A stretch of 64,000 nucleotides of DNA from Anaerolineaceae bacterium (GCA_003569365.1 BGOS01000006.1:205198-269197); one strand, 5' to 3'; counted from the stretch's first letter, positions 44,261 to 54,421 are shown. Notes: generated from the letters alone by a model not told the origin. Translations and numbers: made by a program.

Positions 44261-44791
44261 ATGAAGCACCTCGACCAACTCCTGCACGATGTAGCATCGG
44301 CCCGGAAGCGTTACACCAGCGCCGTAGAAACGCTCACCGATGAGCAGGCCCACTGGAAGCCATCAACCGATGACTGGAGTGTCGCAGAGAATACCGAGCA
44401 CCTTTATTGGGCTGGGCACGGAGGAATCTGGGGGATGTGGCGGGCGCTACTCGCAAAACAGAACGGCAAACCTGTTTGGGAGGGCGAATTGACTCACAGG
44501 GGCTTACCAATCTAGACAATAATTGAACGGACCTGGCAGCTCAAAGAGAACGCCCCGGCCATTGCAATTCCGCGCATGGGTGGCCCACTTGCCTTCTGGC
44601 TGTCGGCACTTAACAGCCTGCAACAACCCCTGACCGACCTGGCAACTGCTTTGGCTGAAGAAGAGCCCGAATCCATTATTCATCCGCACCCTATTTCTGG
44701 CCCGTTAGACATCTGGCAGCGCTATCAATTCTTGCGTTACCACATAGACTTGCATCGAAATCAGGTCTTGGCGTTGGGGTTGAAGCAATAA
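44261..44791 (+). pseudogene. DinB-family protein gene with an in-frame amber codon
   Basis: DinB/YfiT four-helix-bundle protein of about 176 codons, interrupted by TAG at 44513-44515. The N-terminal part has VETLTDEQAHWKPSTDDWSV and ENTEHLYWAGHGGI. The same frame continues after TAG with TIIERTWQLKENAPA and, at the C-terminus, FLRYHIDLHRNQVL, supplying the usual late His. The codon lost was probably Glu, Gln or Lys. It is a recent nonsense mutation, a sequence error or, less likely, readthrough. Its base composition is lower in GC than its neighbours, which may mean recent acquisition. Confidence 0.75.
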
Positions 44792-45035
44792 GAATCTCCG
44801 CCGACCACAGCCCCGGGTCGCAAAAAAATCAGGAGCTGTAAACCGGCTCGGCACCTTCTCCGTTCGCAACTGCTCCACTTAGAGTTCGCCGTCAGCACCG
44901 TCTTTTGCAACTGCCGCTCGCCTGAAGCCGCGGTTAGTTGCCGCCAGCAATACCTTCCTGATAATTTTGTGGCGGCTGCGGTGAGTGTGCGCACCGCCCC
45001 ATTTGTTGGCAGGGAGACAGATGCGAGCGCGCGGT

Positions 45036-46283
45036 TTATTGCGCCGCAGTGCGTGTTGCCGGCAGGCCGAGCGTCAAGCCCCAGCAAACCAGCAGCAGAG
45101 CTGCGGAACCAGTCAGGCAGGCAGCCAGGCCAGCCCAAGCGTACAGCAGCCCGGACAATAATGTGCCTGCAAAGCGCCCCGCCGCATTTGCAGCGTAGTA
45201 AAAGCCCACATCTTCCGCAGCTTTTTCCGAGCCGGCATAAGCAAGCACAAGATAAGAGTGAACCGATGAGTTGATGGCAAACGCAAAGCCAAACACTGCC
45301 AGCCCGCCCACAACCACCCAATCCGGCCGCGCCACATCACCAAACAGTGCCGCTGCCAGCAGCGCCGGCACCAGCGCCAGCATCAGGGACCACCAGCGCG
45401 CTGCTGGTACTTCGCTGCTTAGCCCGTCCGGGCTGCGCTTTACGAAAGCCGGCGCGGCAGCCTGCACAAGCCCGTACCCAATCGTCCACACCGCCAGGAA
45501 CCCGCCCACCATTGTGAAGGTCCAGCCCGACGCATACAGGAATACCGGCAAGCCAACCACAAACCAAATATCGCGCGCGCCAAACAACGCGACCCGGCCG
45601 GCAGCCAGCAAGTTCACGCCGCGATTCTTTGCAAACAATTCTTTGGCTGATTTGGATGCCTTGGACTTGCCCAGCAGCGGTGGCAGCAAGGCGCCGACCA
45701 ACGCAAGTATGCATGCGAGCGCGCCAGCCATGGCCCACAATGCACCGCGGAAGCCCACGCCTTCAAGCAGCAGGCCGCCCAGAAAAAAGCCGCAGCCTTT
45801 CATTGCGTTCTTGCTGCCGGTAAACCAAGCCACCCATTTGAACAGCCGGCCAGAGGCAGCGCCAGCCGTCAGCTTGATTGCTGATTTGCTGGCAGTCTTG
45901 GTCAGGTCTTTGGCAACGCCGCACACGCCTTGCGCGGCCACCACCCACGCAATGGATAGCAGCGGGCTCCAACCGGGCGACAGCGCAGACAACATCAGGA
46001 AGCCGCCAATCTGGGTAGCGAGGCCCACCGCCAGCATGCGCGCAATCCCAAAGCGGGTTGCCAGCCAGCCGCCAATCAAGTTTGCCCCAACGCCAGCCAG
46101 CTCGTACAGCAGAAATAAAAATGCCAGAGTGAAGGGCGAGTACCCGAGGCGGAAGAAGTTCAACAGCACCAGCATGCGCAGTGCGCCGTCTGTGAGCGTA
46201 AAGCCCCAGTAGGCGGCGGTCACAATGGCGTAGTTCCGCGCGCCAGAACCAGATCCCGCTGCCGGCATGGTTGTGGTGTGCAT
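45036..46283 (-). CDS. arsJ: organoarsenical efflux MFS transporter ArsJ
   Basis: Twelve-TM MFS protein of 415 residues. ArsJ exports 1-arseno-3-phosphoglycerate made by the partner GAPDH, giving arsenate resistance (family knowledge). Sequence marks are YAIVTAAYWGFTLTDGALRM, FRLGYSPFTLAFLFLLYE, CGVAKDLTKTASKSAIK and WFTGSKNAMKGCGFFLGG, which are distinctive for ArsJ. The start codon shares a base with the GAPDH stop (TGATG). The pairing with GAPDH is the main reason for confidence in the call. Confidence 0.88.
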   Translation of the reverse strand: MHTTTMPAAGSGSGARNYAIVTAAYWGFTLTDGALRMLVLLNFFRLGYSPFTLAFLFLLYELAGVGANLIGGWLATRFGIARMLAVGLATQIGGFLMLSALSPGWSPLLSIAWVVAAQGVCGVAKDLTKTASKSAIKLTAGAASGRLFKWVAWFTGSKNAMKGCGFFLGGLLLEGVGFRGALWAMAGALACILALVGALLPPLLGKSKASKSAKELFAKNRGVNLLAAGRVALFGARDIWFVVGLPVFLYASGWTFTMVGGFLAVWTIGYGLVQAAAPAFVKRSPDGLSSEVPAARWWSLMLALVPALLAAALFGDVARPDWVVVGGLAVFGFAFAINSSVHSYLVLAYAGSEKAAEDVGFYYAANAAGRFAGTLLSGLLYAWAGLAACLTGSAALLLVCWGLTLGLPATRTAAQ

Positions 46284-47329
46284 CAGATGCCCGCCGCAAA
46301 CATGTGGCAGGCCAAATCAACCATGCGGCAGGCGTAGCCCATTTCGTTGTCATACCACGCATACACCTTTAGCAGCGTCGCGTCCGTCACCATGGTGGCC
46401 GGCGCATCCACAATGCAGCTGCGCGTATCGCGCGCATAATCAGCTGAGACCAGCGGGCGCTCTTCGTAGCCCAGAATACCAGCCAGCGGCCCCGCCGCCG
46501 CTGCCAGAAACAGCTCATTCACTTCTGCGGATGTCGTTGCGCGCTGCAGTTCAAACACGCAGTCAGTAAGGGACGCATTCAGATTTGGGGCGCGCACGGC
46601 GTGGCCGTTCAGCTTTCCGTTCAACTCCGGATAAATTAACCCAATTGCCGTGGCACTGCCGGTTGTGGTTGGCATCAGGCTTAGCAGCGCACTGCGTGCC
46701 CGGCGCAGATCCTTGTGGGGCGCATCAGTCACCATATTTGTATTTGTAGGATTGTGGATGGTGGTAATCTGGCCATGACGAATGCCGATCGCCTCATGCA
46801 CCACCTTCACCACCGGCCCAAGGCAGTTGGTAGTGCAGGAAGCTGCGGTGACAATAGTGTGCCGCGCTGGATCATAGAGTAAATGGTTCACTCCCATGAC
46901 AACGTTCAGCACGGCTGCATCATTTATAGGCGCAGCCACAATCACGCGCTTGGCTCCACGGCTCAAATGCCCCGCCAGCAGCGCCGGAGTCAGCAGCTTG
47001 CCGGTGCACTCCAGCACCAAATCAACGCCAAGATCGCCCCATGGAATATCAAGCGGGGCCGCCTGCGCCGAAAATGAAAGCTGGCGCGCGCCAACCTGCA
47101 CCACACCCGCACCTGAAGCTTCGATGCGTGGCCCGCGCCAGCGCCCTTGCACACTATCAAACTCCAACAGATGCGCGCAAGCCGCTGCGCCGCCCTTGAT
47201 CTCATTCAAGTGCACCACATCGAGGCGATTGCCGCGGCGCGGGTCTTCCGCCTGCCGCTCCGCCGCCCCCAGCGCTGCGCGCAATACCAGCCGGCCAATC
47301 CGGCCCATGCCATTGATGCCCACACGCAT
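46283..47329 (-). CDS. ArsJ-associated glyceraldehyde-3-phosphate dehydrogenase
   Basis: 348-residue GAPDH. The NAD-binding N-terminus is [15 protein letters not shown], the catalytic Cys is in [11 protein letters not shown], and [28 protein letters not shown] and [15 protein letters not shown] follow. Directly upstream of and coupled to arsJ, it forms 1-arseno-3-phosphoglycerate from glyceraldehyde 3-phosphate and arsenate. A central glycolytic role is less likely given the context. No ArsR-type repressor gene is next to it. Confidence 0.9.
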   Translation of the reverse strand: MRVGINGMGRIGRLVLRAALGAAERQAEDPRRGNRLDVVHLNEIKGGAAACAHLLEFDSVQGRWRGPRIEASGAGVVQVGARQLSFSAQAAPLDIPWGDLGVDLVLECTGKLLTPALLAGHLSRGAKRVIVAAPINDAAVLNVVMGVNHLLYDPARHTIVTAASCTTNCLGPVVKVVHEAIGIRHGQITTIHNPTNTNMVTDAPHKDLRRARSALLSLMPTTTGSATAIGLIYPELNGKLNGHAVRAPNLNASLTDCVFELQRATTSAEVNELFLAAAAGPLAGILGYEERPLVSADYARDTRSCIVDAPATMVTDATLLKVYAWYDNEMGYACRMVDLACHMFAAGI

Positions 47330-47946
47330 GTCAGCGCGCCGTCACAGCTGAAGCAGCGCGGGCGCACCAGCGCATGTAAAAAAACTTGCAGCGCCGGCGG
47401 GCAGCAACTGTGTGGCTGCAAGCGCTTGGCGCCTGATGCACGAGTAAGTTGACACCGCCGCCGCCAAAAACATGGAGGCAGATCCCTCCAAAAAGAAAAC
47501 TGCAGGCCCAGCGCGAAGAATTCCACGCGGGTCTTCGATAGCAGAAATTGCAGTAGACAGTTGATTTACGTGACCTTGAATATGAGTGCGCACTGTTAGG
47601 TTTTATCACAATGCCCGCAGGAAAAGATTATGCGCTGGTTAAATAATTTAGCTGTTGTGGAAATTCCTTACGGCACATTGGTTGCGACTTGAATACTCAG
47701 TCTCAAGCGAAAGCACCGTGTTTTTCAAGGCGGTACTGCCAGCCGGCCGGCCAGCGCCACCACGTTACTGTCCTGTCCTGTAATGAAGTGAACACCCAAG
47801 CGAGGCAGGCAGCGCGCCTCGAACAGCCTCAACGGACAGCGCCGGTCACCGCCAGCGTAGCGGTCAGGCTGTTACTTCGGCGCCCCCAAAAGGTCCGCCG
47901 TGGCGCACAGCCGGCGCGCAGCAACCCGGCCCGGTAACGCGCCAAG
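47330..47946. other. intergenic region, 617 bp, upstream of the arsenate-resistance pair
   Basis: No credible coding sequence. It includes a short inverted repeat TGGAGG/CCTCCA (about 47473-47490) and an AT-richer stretch near 47570-47690 that could hold the promoter for the minus-strand GAPDH gene. I could not identify an ArsR operator or an RNA gene. Confidence 0.5.
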
Positions 47947-48861
47947 CTACTGCGCCGCAATCTTTTCCGAAACCTCCCACAAACGCCCGGCCAGCTGGGC
48001 ATCATAAGCATCCGCGCGCGCCTTCGCCACGTTACAGTCCGCAAAATATGCGCCGGAGATATTGGCCGCGCCCGCATGAACCGCCGCGTAAATTCCGGTA
48101 GCCGCTCCCTGGGCAGCATCCTTAAGAAAAAGCGGCCCAAACAATGCCATTGAGGCAACGGCAATTGGATTCATGTGGCGTCCCAGATTGGTGCTGATCA
48201 CACCGGGATGAACTGCATTCGCAGTTTTTGTGGTGCCCGCAAAACGGCGTGCCAGTTCACCGGCAAATAGCATATTGGCCAGCTTGGATTGCCCGTATGC
48301 CCCCCACGCCGAGTAGCTCTTTTCGCCGGCAAGATTGTCGAATTCGATGCCGGCTCGTGGTGCCATGGCATGCGCAGCACTGCTCAGCATCACCACGCGC
48401 CCGTTTTCAGTAAGCTGTGGCAGCAAGCCCGTCACCAGAATAAAGTGGCCGATATGATTGGTGAAAAACTGCAGCTCAAAGCCATGCCCCTTTTCCAGCC
48501 TCGGCAGGGCCATGATGCCCGCATTGCAGATGATCGCGTCGAGCCTGATCCGTTGCTCAATTACCGCAGCAACACAAGCGCGGACACTGGCCGGCTCAGA
48601 TAACTCGCACGCCAGTGGCACGGCAGCTCCGCCTGCGTCCGCACAAGCAGCGCGCGCCTTCTCAACAGTTCGCGCAGTGCCCACCACCCGGGCCCCGCGC
48701 AGACTTAACACCCGCAACGCTTCCAAACCCAGGCCGGAGTTGCAGCCTGTCACCAGAATGCACTTGCCGGCCAGAGATAGCCCGGCGGTCACTTCTTCTG
48801 CGGTGGATCCATAGCCGAACCCGCTAGGACCGTTGGACATTAAGTGCTGAATTAAGGACAT
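47947..48861 (-). CDS. short-chain dehydrogenase (retinol-dehydrogenase-like SDR)
   Basis: 304 residues. The cofactor motif is LVTGCNSGLGLEALRVL, the structural motif is ICNAGIM, the catalytic Ser region is MLSSAAHA and the YxxxK is AYGQSKLANM, followed by VHPGVISTNLGRH. The order and the NHIGHF motif are typical of the WWOX/retinol-dehydrogenase-like SDR branch acting on lipophilic alcohols or ketones. The natural substrate is unknown. It is transcribed away from the pst operon. Confidence 0.87.
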   Translation of the reverse strand: MSLIQHLMSNGPSGFGYGSTAEEVTAGLSLAGKCILVTGCNSGLGLEALRVLSLRGARVVGTARTVEKARAACADAGGAAVPLACELSEPASVRACVAAVIEQRIRLDAIICNAGIMALPRLEKGHGFELQFFTNHIGHFILVTGLLPQLTENGRVVMLSSAAHAMAPRAGIEFDNLAGEKSYSAWGAYGQSKLANMLFAGELARRFAGTTKTANAVHPGVISTNLGRHMNPIAVASMALFGPLFLKDAAQGAATGIYAAVHAGAANISGAYFADCNVAKARADAYDAQLAGRLWEVSEKIAAQ

Positions 48862-49000
48862 TGAAATCTCCCAGCGCTGAAATATCGACGTAAATCTAGG
48901 GGGAGCTTAACACAGCGCCGAAAATCTGCTCACCGCCCGTGCATTACCTTGCACCAACCAGCTCATCAACCTGTGCCAATCAAACGCGCTGAATTGAGGA

Positions 49001-49027
49001 TTAACAAATCTTAAACAAGCCTTAATT
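49001..49027 (+). promoter_or_regulatory. Pho-box-like direct repeats before pstS
   Basis: TTAACA (49001), TTAAAC (49011) and TTAATT (49022), spaced 10 and 11 bp, about 60 bp before the pstS ATG. The array mirrors the one before phoB (42001). Confidence 0.6.
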
Positions 49028-49087
49028 ATGCCATTACCGAAAGTTCGTAAACTTTCGCCGCTAGTAAAAAACTTTAGGAGAAAAAAT

Positions 49088-50380
49088 ATGAAACGTTCCG
49101 CACATGTCTTTGTCTATTTGGTTCTAATGCTTGCGATTGCAACTCCGTACCGGATTGCATCGGCCGACGAGGCTGCGCCCCCGGCCGGATACACCAACTA
49201 TACGGTGGTCGCTGGCGACAGCCTCGCAAAAATTGCTGATAAAACCGGCACCTCCATGGAACAGTTGAAGGCGGCAAACCCGTCCCTCACGACCGACGTC
49301 TTGCGAATTGGCCAGGTTCTGTTGGCGCCCGGTTTCGTGGCACCCTCTACAACCGCTTACACGCGCCCGGCAGGCCTGCCAGCCGGGTCGATTCCAATAA
49401 GTGGCACTGGCGCAACCTTCCCTGCTCCCATCTACGCAGCATGGACATTCGCCTACCTCTCGGTTGATCCAGTGGCGGCTGTCAACTACCAGCCAACCGG
49501 CTCAGGAGCCGGCAAAAAGGCAATCGTCGACAGCACTGTGGACTTTGGTGGTTCGGACTCCCTGCTTAAGGACTCCGAATATAAAACCGGCGGCGACCTG
49601 CAAATGTACCCGATGCTGGCTGGAGCAGTGGTACCGGTATTCAACTTGACTGACGACAAGGGCAAGGTAATCTCCAATCTCACGCTCGACCGCAAGACGC
49701 TGAGTGCTATCTTCCTCGGAACAATTACGAAGTGGAATGATGCGGCGCTTGTGAAGCTAAACCCCAAAGTAACCCTTCCCAATAAGCCCATAACGACCGC
49801 ACACCGCTCAGACGGTTCGGGCACAACAGAAATCTTCACGAAAGCACTGTCGTCCTTTAGCGATGAGTGGAAGACCAAGGTCGGCGGAAATTCCACAGTG
49901 CAATGGCCAAATGGCGTAGGCGGCCCGGGCAATGCCGGGGTGGCAGCCGCAGTCAAAAACACGCCCTCATCGATGGGTTATGTTGAGCTGTCGTTTGCGC
50001 TTGAAAACAAAATTCCCTATGCATTGATGGTCAACAAGTCCGGAGTTACAGTCAAAGCTTCTGCCAAAACCCTGCAGTCGGCCATGTCCGACTTCGCCGG
50101 CAAGTTCGACAGCAAACTGACGGTCACTCTGGTGGATGCGCCCGGCAGGCTCAGCTGGCCAATTGCCGGCTACACCTATGTGATCGTGCACACCAAAACA
50201 ATGACCGACTGCAACAAAGCAGCCACCATGCTTGGATACTTCAAGTGGTCCCTTACATCCAAAGAGGCGGGTAGCATGGCATCCAATCTGGGGTACGCAG
50301 TGTTGCCCGGTGAGGTGCGCAGCCAGACGCTTGCGAAACTTGCCGAAGTAACGTGCAACGGTTTGCGCGTACTGCCGTAA
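49088..50380 (+). CDS. pstS: phosphate-binding protein PstS with N-terminal LysM domain
   Basis: 430 residues. ATG at 49088 has AGGAG 7 nt upstream. A signal peptide (HVFVYLVLMLAIATPYRIASA) is followed by a LysM domain (YTVVAGDSLAKIADKTGTSM, residues about 38-85) and then a phosphate-binding domain: ISGTGATFPAPIYAAW, QPTGSGAGKKAI, DFGGSDSLL and HRSDGSGTTEIF. These match phosphate ligands of PstS. It captures phosphate outside the membrane for PstCAB. The LysM domain probably holds it on peptidoglycan in place of, or beside, a lipid anchor. No lipobox Cys is seen. Confidence 0.92.
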   Translation: MKRSAHVFVYLVLMLAIATPYRIASADEAAPPAGYTNYTVVAGDSLAKIADKTGTSMEQLKAANPSLTTDVLRIGQVLLAPGFVAPSTTAYTRPAGLPAGSIPISGTGATFPAPIYAAWTFAYLSVDPVAAVNYQPTGSGAGKKAIVDSTVDFGGSDSLLKDSEYKTGGDLQMYPMLAGAVVPVFNLTDDKGKVISNLTLDRKTLSAIFLGTITKWNDAALVKLNPKVTLPNKPITTAHRSDGSGTTEIFTKALSSFSDEWKTKVGGNSTVQWPNGVGGPGNAGVAAAVKNTPSSMGYVELSFALENKIPYALMVNKSGVTVKASAKTLQSAMSDFAGKFDSKLTVTLVDAPGRLSWPIAGYTYVIVHTKTMTDCNKAATMLGYFKWSLTSKEAGSMASNLGYAVLPGEVRSQTLAKLAEVTCNGLRVLP

Positions 50381-50403
50381 GAACTCAACCCGGCATAACA
50401 GTA

Positions 50404-50448
50404 AAAAGCAACAGGTGCAGCGCTCGCAGCGCTGCACCTGTTGCTTTT
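50404..50448 (+). terminator. long perfect hairpin between pstS and pstC
   Basis: A 20-bp perfect inverted repeat (50404-50423 and 50429-50448) around a 5-nt TCGCA loop, starting 23 nt after the pstS stop. The right arm ends in GCTTTT, a T-run. It works as an intrinsic terminator on either strand and would let pstS be made in excess of pstCAB. Confidence 0.8.
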
Positions 50449-50628
50449 GAGCCGGCTAACATGGCACAATGCGCCCACCGGATTGGAATCGGCTCAATTG
50501 CAGCCTGCAGCACGCGGCGGAATCAGTCTTCGACGCCGGTTACTGGTCGCGCCATAATTTACCATCCTCACAACCTGTATTCCCCTTGGGGTAAACTCGC
50601 TGTCGGCCACTGCGGACCAACCTGAACA

Positions 50629-51636
50629 ATGCTGCACTCAAAAACCTCCGCCCAAGCCACGCCCGACTTCCTTCGCCGGCTTCAAAAATCTCTAAAACAT
50701 GGCGACCGGCTATGGAATGCCGGGATCGCAGCGCTCGCGACGCTTGTTTTGGTGCTCGTGTTTTCAATTGGAGCAATGCTGTGGGTTTCTTCTGAAGCTG
50801 CCCGCAAGCAATTTGGGTTGGGTTTTGTGCTGCCAACAGCTGAATACGCCTGGAACCCGGTCACTGAAAACTTTCAAGCTTGGCCGTTTATCTACGGCAC
50901 CATGGTGACATCTTTGTTCGCGCTTGTGGTTGCGGTGCCCGTCAGCCTCGGTGTGGCCATCTTCCTCGCGGAGCTGAGCCCGGCGTGGCTGCGCGGACCT
51001 TTGGGCTGGATGGTTGAGTTGCTTGCGGCAATTCCAAGTGTGATCTATGGCTTGTGGGGAATCTACGTCTTCCTGCCGGCATTCGTCCGGCCCTTGGGCG
51101 TGTTGCTTGAGGCGCTGGGCAGCGTGCCCGGCTTGCAATTAATTTTTGCGGGCCCCATGCCGGAAAGCGGATCCAGCCTCCTGGCTGCCAGCATCGTGCT
51201 GGCAATCATGATCACGCCCACAATCACCGCCATTACGCGGGATGTGTTACTCGCAATTTCCGCCGATCAGCGCGAAGCTTCGTTGGCGCTCGGAGCCACG
51301 CGCGCCGAAACTATTCTGCGGGTGCTGGTGCCGTATGGCGGATCTGGAATATTAGGTGCAATCGTTCTCGGTTTGGGACGGGCGTTGGGCGAAACGATGG
51401 CTGTAACCATGGTGATTGGAAACAGCCTGATGGGCTCGTACTCGATTCTGCAGCCGGGGTACAGCATGGCAAGCGTTGTGGCCAGCCAGTTTCTAGAGGC
51501 CACAGAAGAGCTGCATGTTACAGCATTGCTCGAAGTTGGGCTGGTTTTATTCGCCATCACCCTGTTCTTAAACATCATTGCGCGCTGGCTGGTCAGCCGG
51601 ATTGACCGCCGGAACTCGCAAGCAGCTGGCGCTTGA
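50629..51636 (+). CDS. pstC: phosphate ABC transporter permease PstC
   Basis: Inner-membrane permease of 335 residues and six core TM helices. The landmarks are IYGTMVTSLFALVVAVPVSL, AAIPSVIYGLWGIYVFLP and the coupling loop EASLALGATRAETILRV, followed by GLGRALGETMAVTMVIGNS. It forms the phosphate channel with PstA. It starts 248 nt after pstS, beyond the hairpin. Its stop overlaps the pstA start. Confidence 0.95.
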   Translation: MLHSKTSAQATPDFLRRLQKSLKHGDRLWNAGIAALATLVLVLVFSIGAMLWVSSEAARKQFGLGFVLPTAEYAWNPVTENFQAWPFIYGTMVTSLFALVVAVPVSLGVAIFLAELSPAWLRGPLGWMVELLAAIPSVIYGLWGIYVFLPAFVRPLGVLLEALGSVPGLQLIFAGPMPESGSSLLAASIVLAIMITPTITAITRDVLLAISADQREASLALGATRAETILRVLVPYGGSGILGAIVLGLGRALGETMAVTMVIGNSLMGSYSILQPGYSMASVVASQFLEATEELHVTALLEVGLVLFAITLFLNIIARWLVSRIDRRNSQAAGA

Positions 51637-52616
51637 TGAACACCACCACTGCAGCCATCGCCGGCAATGCGCAAGCTGTGCCGGCGCGCCGCTTTATCGA
51701 AGCTAAGTCCGGGCTTGCCAGCCGCCACGCCGCTGACATTGCGCTGCAAGCAGTGGCGGTTCTGATGACAGTGCTTGCCCTCATCCCGCTTGTGTGGATC
51801 GTTGGATATGTCATCTATCAAGGCGGCAAATCCATCAACCTGGAGCTATTCACAGAAATGCCACGGCCCGCCGGCATGCTCGGGGGCGGCGTACTGCATT
51901 CCATTCAGGGCACCGTCATCCTCACGTTGCTTGCTTCCGTCTTTGCGATCCCCCCCGGAATATTCGCGGCTTTCTATGTGGTGTATTGGCCCAAAACTCC
52001 GCTCGGGGCTGCCGTGCGCTTTGCCACCGACGTGCTCTCGGGCGTGCCCTCCATCGTAATCGGATTGTTCTGTTACGCGCTGCTGGTAAAAACGACCGGG
52101 CACTACTCGGCGCTGGCAGGCGGCGTTGCAATGGCAATTCTGATGCTGCCAACCATCATCCGCACCACCGAAGAGATGCTCAAGCTTGTGCCCAGAACAC
52201 TGTACGAGGCCTCGGCGGCGCTCGGCGCACCGGAGTGGAAAACATCCCTGAGTGTCATGCTGCCCACCGCCTTGAATGGCATTGCTACCGGTGTAATTTT
52301 GGGCGTGGCCCGCGCAGCCGGAGAAACCGCGCCATTGTTGTTCACCGCGCTCGGCAACGATCGATTTAACGCCGCGCAGACCTTTCGCGGCAGCCGCGCG
52401 CTGGGTGCCAGTGTGCCGCAGGCGTTGTTGGATGTGGTCAACCAGCCCGTAGACTCGCTGCCGTTGACGCTCTATAAGTACGCCTCCCATCCCTCGCCCG
52501 ACCGGGTGGAGCAGGCATGGGCCACAGCATTCGTGTTGTTGGTGCTGGTACTGGCAATCAACATAACGGCGCGCATCTGGGTGGCGCGCCAAACCGCAAA
52601 GCAAAGAGGAAGGTAA
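51636..52616 (+). CDS. pstA: phosphate ABC transporter permease PstA
   Basis: 326 residues, ATG at 51636 overlapping the pstC stop (TGATG). It has six TM helices: [38 protein letters not shown] and the EAA-type coupling loop [20 protein letters not shown], then [18 protein letters not shown]. The N-terminal 30 residues are a hydrophilic extension. It pairs with PstC. The stop shares a base with pstB (TAATG). Confidence 0.95.
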   Translation: MNTTTAAIAGNAQAVPARRFIEAKSGLASRHAADIALQAVAVLMTVLALIPLVWIVGYVIYQGGKSINLELFTEMPRPAGMLGGGVLHSIQGTVILTLLASVFAIPPGIFAAFYVVYWPKTPLGAAVRFATDVLSGVPSIVIGLFCYALLVKTTGHYSALAGGVAMAILMLPTIIRTTEEMLKLVPRTLYEASAALGAPEWKTSLSVMLPTALNGIATGVILGVARAAGETAPLLFTALGNDRFNAAQTFRGSRALGASVPQALLDVVNQPVDSLPLTLYKYASHPSPDRVEQAWATAFVLLVLVLAINITARIWVARQTAKQRGR

Positions 52617-53458
52617 TGAGCAACCACGAGCCATCGCAGACTGTGCCGGAACCGGCTGCCGCAGAAACTGCGCCAGAAGTGGCCGTAAACAAGATCGAGA
52701 TTTCCGGCCTTGCTGTTTACTACGGCTCGTTCCAGGCTGTAGTGGACGTCACAATGTTTGCACCGCTGCACCAAATTACCGCAATCATCGGCCCATCGGG
52801 GTGCGGCAAGTCCACGCTGCTGCGGTCGCTAAACCGCATGAACGACTTGGTTCCAAAAAGCCGGATCGAAGGCGAGGTGCGTTTGGATGGCGCAAACATT
52901 TACGCCCCGGCTGTGGATGTGGTGGATGTTCGCCGGCGGGTTGGCATGGTATTTCAACGCCCCAATCCATTTTCAAAAAGCGTTTACGAGAACGTCAGCT
53001 ACGGACCGCGCCTGTATGGGATTAAGCGGCGCTCCGACCTGGACGAGATTGTAGAACAAAGCTTGCGCCAGGCATTTCTGTGGGAAGAAGTGAAGGACAA
53101 GCTGCATCAGTCCGGCACCGCCCTGTCTGGCGGCCAGCAACAGCGCTTGTGCATTGCCCGCGCGCTGGCCGTGGAGCCGGAGGTGATCCTGATGGACGAA
53201 CCGTGCTCGGCCCTCGACCCGATTGCAACCCTCAAAATCGAGGAGTTGATGCAGGAACTCAAGTCGCGCTACACCATTGTCATCGTCACCCACAACATGC
53301 AGCAAGCAGCGCGCGTCTCTGACCATACCGCCATGATGATGCTGGCCGAAGACGGCAGCCGCGCTGGTACCATGATCGAGTTCGCAGTCACAAACACCAT
53401 CTTCACCAACCCCAAAGACCAGCGCACGCAAGATTATGTAGAGGGCCGCTTCGGGTAA
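52616..53458 (+). CDS. pstB: phosphate ABC transporter ATP-binding protein PstB
   Basis: 280 residues. Walker A is GPSGCGKST, followed by [13 protein letters not shown] (PstB-specific), Q loop [15 protein letters not shown], signature LSGGQQQR, Walker [14 protein letters not shown] and H loop [14 protein letters not shown]. The N-terminal 25 residues are Pro/Glu/Ala-rich and not part of the ATPase fold. It powers phosphate import. No phoU gene follows, although most pst operons have one. Confidence 0.96.
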   Translation: MSNHEPSQTVPEPAAAETAPEVAVNKIEISGLAVYYGSFQAVVDVTMFAPLHQITAIIGPSGCGKSTLLRSLNRMNDLVPKSRIEGEVRLDGANIYAPAVDVVDVRRRVGMVFQRPNPFSKSVYENVSYGPRLYGIKRRSDLDEIVEQSLRQAFLWEEVKDKLHQSGTALSGGQQQRLCIARALAVEPEVILMDEPCSALDPIATLKIEELMQELKSRYTIVIVTHNMQQAARVSDHTAMMMLAEDGSRAGTMIEFAVTNTIFTNPKDQRTQDYVEGRFG

Positions 53459-53679
53459 CGAACATACTGCAGCTCGAAGCATTGCCGTATTTAGCACCGC
53501 CAGAGCTGCACACAAGCAACCGCCGCCGTTTATCTGGCTGAACACACTTGATTTCCGCCGCGGCATGTATCATTGTCCGGCAGCCTACATTACAATAAGA
53601 AGCAAGCCAATGTTGCAATCTTATTTTCCTCGTTCTCTAACGGGCTACTCCAACCGGGCAGATCCAGCATAAATTGAAG

Positions 53680-54192
53680 ATGACACGAAAAATTCAGATC
53701 TCCACTCAGAGATTTATGCTCCGCGAGTTAACTGTTGCCGACGTCACCGAACGATACCGTGACTGGCTGCTGGAACCCGAAGCGAAAAAGAATATATCAG
53801 CAACTACTGACAGTCTCTCAGAATTAGTCCAGTATGTGGCGGACCGCACTCAGCGTGAAGATGTTTTATTTTTGGGTATTTTTGACCTGCTTTCCGGCTT
53901 GCATGTTGGAAACTTGAAGTATGAGCCGGTCAACACCGAGCTCGGCTATGCCATAGTCGGAGTGCTAATCGGTGAAGTTGAATACCGCGGCCGCGGTGTT
54001 GCAACAGAAGTGCTCGTGGCAAGCACTGCCTGGCTAAAGGAAAACCGCCAGATAAACCAGTTTTTGCTGGGGGTATGGAAAGCCAACTTGGCTGCTGTGC
54101 GGGCGTACGAAAAAGCCGGTTTCAAGCTCGCTGAGACACCACTGCTTCCTAACCGCCCGCCAGAAGCTCCAGTGATGATTCTCAATCTATAG
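53680..54192 (+). CDS. GNAT-family N-acetyltransferase (RimJ-like)
   Basis: 170 residues from ATG at 53680. It begins with the RimJ/RimL-type sequence STQRFMLRELTVADVTERY. The acetyl-CoA site lies in GEVEYRGRGVATEVLVAST, and VWKANLAAVRAYEKAGFKL is the classical motif B end. It transfers acetyl from acetyl-CoA to an amine, either a protein N-terminus or a small molecule. Its coding sequence is less GC-rich than the neighbours. Confidence 0.82.
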   Translation: MTRKIQISTQRFMLRELTVADVTERYRDWLLEPEAKKNISATTDSLSELVQYVADRTQREDVLFLGIFDLLSGLHVGNLKYEPVNTELGYAIVGVLIGEVEYRGRGVATEVLVASTAWLKENRQINQFLLGVWKANLAAVRAYEKAGFKLAETPLLPNRPPEAPVMILNL

Positions 54193-54421
54193 CGGCCCAA
54201 GTCACCGCCAAGCAAGCCACCGAGGGCCTGGTCCTACAACCTTTACAAGTGATTGTTCCATCAATAGATTGAATGGAAACAATAAAGCTCAACGCGGTAC
54301 TTCACAGCCCGCCGCGCTCACCCACGCCACCAGACAATACGGTACAATTTCTCAGTAACTTGGCGTCCATAAATGAAATCCACATGGCGCCCGCGCTGAA
54401 CAGAACCTCCGGAGCACACCC

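Noticed and set aside
47473..47490. TGGAGG/CCTCCA inverted repeat as a terminator
   Set aside because: Only six pairs, with the A/T run on the wrong side for the neighbouring genes.
47331..47609. 92-codon open frame upstream of the ArsJ/GAPDH pair, considered as a missing ArsR
   Set aside because: Composition is Cys/Ser/Trp-rich with no HTH or metal-binding pattern. It looks like a chance frame.
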